Shown piece after piece: positions 62,341 through 64,000 of a DNA stretch of 64,000 bases. Below the pieces are notes generated by a model. That model was not told the origin of the DNA and did no database searches. It saw nothing but the letters and a program-made list of their open reading frames with translations. Each line of letters starts with the position of its first letter. Within the stretch, counting starts at the first letter, position 1. A program made the position numbers and the translations under genes. Origin of the DNA: Chiridota heheva (taxonomy: Eukaryota > Echinodermata > Holothuroidea > Apodida > Chiridotidae); contig JAIGNY010001593.1 in assembly GCA_020152595.1 (NCBI GenBank), forward strand, positions 592,001 to 656,000. Reading direction: 5' to 3'.

Positions 62341-64000
62341 GGGTTTAATTGGAGACAACATATGGGCTTAAAATATGATCTAAACCATTAAATCAGCAAA
62401 CTATTCCATTAAATTTGGTTTAGAATTGACCAATTTACATCATTTTTAATCTTAAGTTGTTATTGCGCAATAATGTGTGACATCAATGGGAGAAGGATCC
62501 TTCATTACCTTTTGTAAAACCTTTGTTTTTATTCCTCTGTCAATGTTGTCTGAAATATAGAATTGGACTTAGGCCAAATTTGATGGAACTTTTCACAACC
62601 GAATCATCATGTATCTTGAAAAGTCGGACATTCTGAAATTCACAATAAGTATCTGAATTTGAAGAACAGAATTCTAAAATTATATAAAGATTTTGAGATG
62701 TGTTCCAAATTCCGGACAAATTAACAAATCATGAAACTTTGCAAGTCATACCTTGCAACTAAATAAGCTTGTTACAAATCTGAAAGACTATTCTACTTAG
62801 AATTTCATGCTCTTTCAAATATCGAAAATATGTGAGATATCCATAGTCCTTTTAATACCTACTTCGAACACAATAGGACCTATGATTCGAGAATCGGTGT
62901 TTTTGTTTTTATGAACTTTCAAATTAGTTTTTGGATATATTTACACATTTTCTCAAGGGGAAGGTTTCATATTTGAGCCCATTAATGAAGTATCGAAATA
63001 TTTCACAGCAAAAAGTCATTTGGCCCGTGTCATGATCGACAACTTAAAATCATGGAGCTGCTATTTAACCATCCAGGCCATACATCATGGCCTAACACGC
63101 AAGCACATACTGACTTCAAGGATCGTATGTATATCCATGGAAGTAAAAGAGACTTCCATGGTATATCGTTGCTCATGTAAACTGAAGTGCCAGCATCCTC
63201 GGGATCGCAACTGATGTCTCTGAATAGCTGCTAGCGAGCTCTTACTGACATCAGGTGGGGAGTCTTAACAACTTCCTGCTGGCATGTAGACTGGAGTGGA
63301 ATTCGCACTGTTCAAAATAAAATTAGAATAGAAATACCGTACCGTACCTGCAATAAGAGTTTTACTCTTTCAGTTGGGCAACTGTTGTTTTTGAGATGGC
63401 TAATGGCACCACGGAAGTAGTTACAAGACCCTTTGCAAATGATACAGCTTGTTCTTTGGCGTTTTTTTTATTTTTATATACCATCTTTTCTACCAGTATC
63501 TTCTGTACGTTCACGTGGTCAGGTGGCAGAACTGCAGAAAGCTAAAGCAAATAACAGCTTCCTAACTAAATGGGGAGGACGTAGCATTATGTTCCCAAAG
63601 CTTGCATTTACAGGAATAATCAACGCACTCATTCGAGTAGGGAGCTGATATTTACATAACAGGTCAGTTGAAGTCCAGATTATCACGGCTCAGCGTGTCT
63701 ACGGTGGCCTCGAAATGGGTTATGCCAGTCAGAATATTCCTCCACGATAATCAATATATTTCACAATATACGTGTACACACCAAATTCTATTTCATCAAA
63801 TGTCTTGCATTCCGGGACTACGCAAGAAAGCTAGGCTCATTGTCTCTTCTGAGTAGTGTTGCTTTATCTGTTTATTGTTGTGTTTTCATACGTGTTGCAC
63901 ACGTTCACAAATTGCAATATTTTAGCCTATGCTTACTGTAGCTGAATTGTTGTTACACCAACCGTAAGTTATTTACTTAGCAGTTGAGGCATTGTTAATT
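62341..64000. other. Unassigned DNA at the right end
   Basis: AT-rich DNA with no recognised gene. An open frame at 63433-63648 and another at 63020-63214 match no family I know. Both are short and read as chance. Confidence 0.4.

Noticed and set aside
63433-63648. Short ORF at the right end as a gene
   Set aside because: No family recognised and no splice or start support.

Overview
This is animal genomic DNA: AT-rich, intron-rich and full of mobile elements and tandem repeats. Compact exons with GT-AG (and one GC-AG) introns, tRNA-headed SINEs, RTE-like and CR1/Jockey-like non-LTR elements, a Ty3/Gypsy element and a Penelope-like element point to a marine invertebrate. Scattered TAGGCCTA words near 43 kb make me favour an echinoderm, with low confidence. 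No bacterial-style gene, CRISPR array or rRNA is present.

Only two host genes are well supported. (1) At 644-2758 on the + strand are the last three coding exons of a membrane adenylyl cyclase closest to the ADCY2/4/7 group. They carry the C2 catalytic half and use one GC-AG intron. (2) On the - strand, five exons of POP4/RPP29, a protein subunit of RNase P and RNase MRP, are spread from 33136 down to 18094. I found the exons by protein similarity; none stands out as a long ORF. The introns hold most of the mobile DNA of the 18-33 kb region. Two one-base frame breaks are visible: one inside exon 32905-33136 and one at an A7 run at the end of exon 29530-29610. The N-terminal exon was not found.

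Layout. 0.6-2.8 kb: adenylyl cyclase 3' end. 4.5-4.7 kb: 48-bp tandem repeat. 5.1-5.7 kb: foldback element. 6.36-10.55 kb: 43-bp satellite of about 97 units. 11.4-12.3 kb: 54-bp array split by a MITE. 12.5-15.6 kb: foldback element, tRNA-SINE and the 3' end of a CR1/Jockey-like element. 16.5-18.0 kb: 154-bp and 74-bp arrays. 18.1-33.1 kb: POP4 with intronic MITEs, foldbacks, SINEs, a THAP-domain relic and a C-rich minisatellite. 37.7-38.3 kb: minisatellite. 39.25-40.65 kb: decayed Gypsy gag-protease relic. 41.9-42.7 kb: TIR element. 47.1-56.5 kb: a full-length Ty3/Gypsy retrotransposon whose long LTRs hold an internal 47-bp minisatellite, set in (TA)n DNA. 56.7-57.35 kb: Penelope-like GIY-YIG fragment with a hammerhead-like core, followed by about 530 bp of (TA)n. 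59.5-62.3 kb: an RNase H-bearing non-LTR fragment beside an RTE-like reverse transcriptase that is interrupted by three TTAA-flanked piggyBac-type MITEs.

The most interesting structures are the POP4 exon whose 5' splice site lies inside a tandem array of look-alike donor sites, the G-rich (sense strand) array starting about 20 nt after another POP4 donor, the double-palindrome 43-bp satellite, and the amplified TTAA MITE composite. Most long ORFs in the window (IYIY tracts, 43-residue repeats, short isolated ORFs) are repeat or chance translations and are not annotated as genes.
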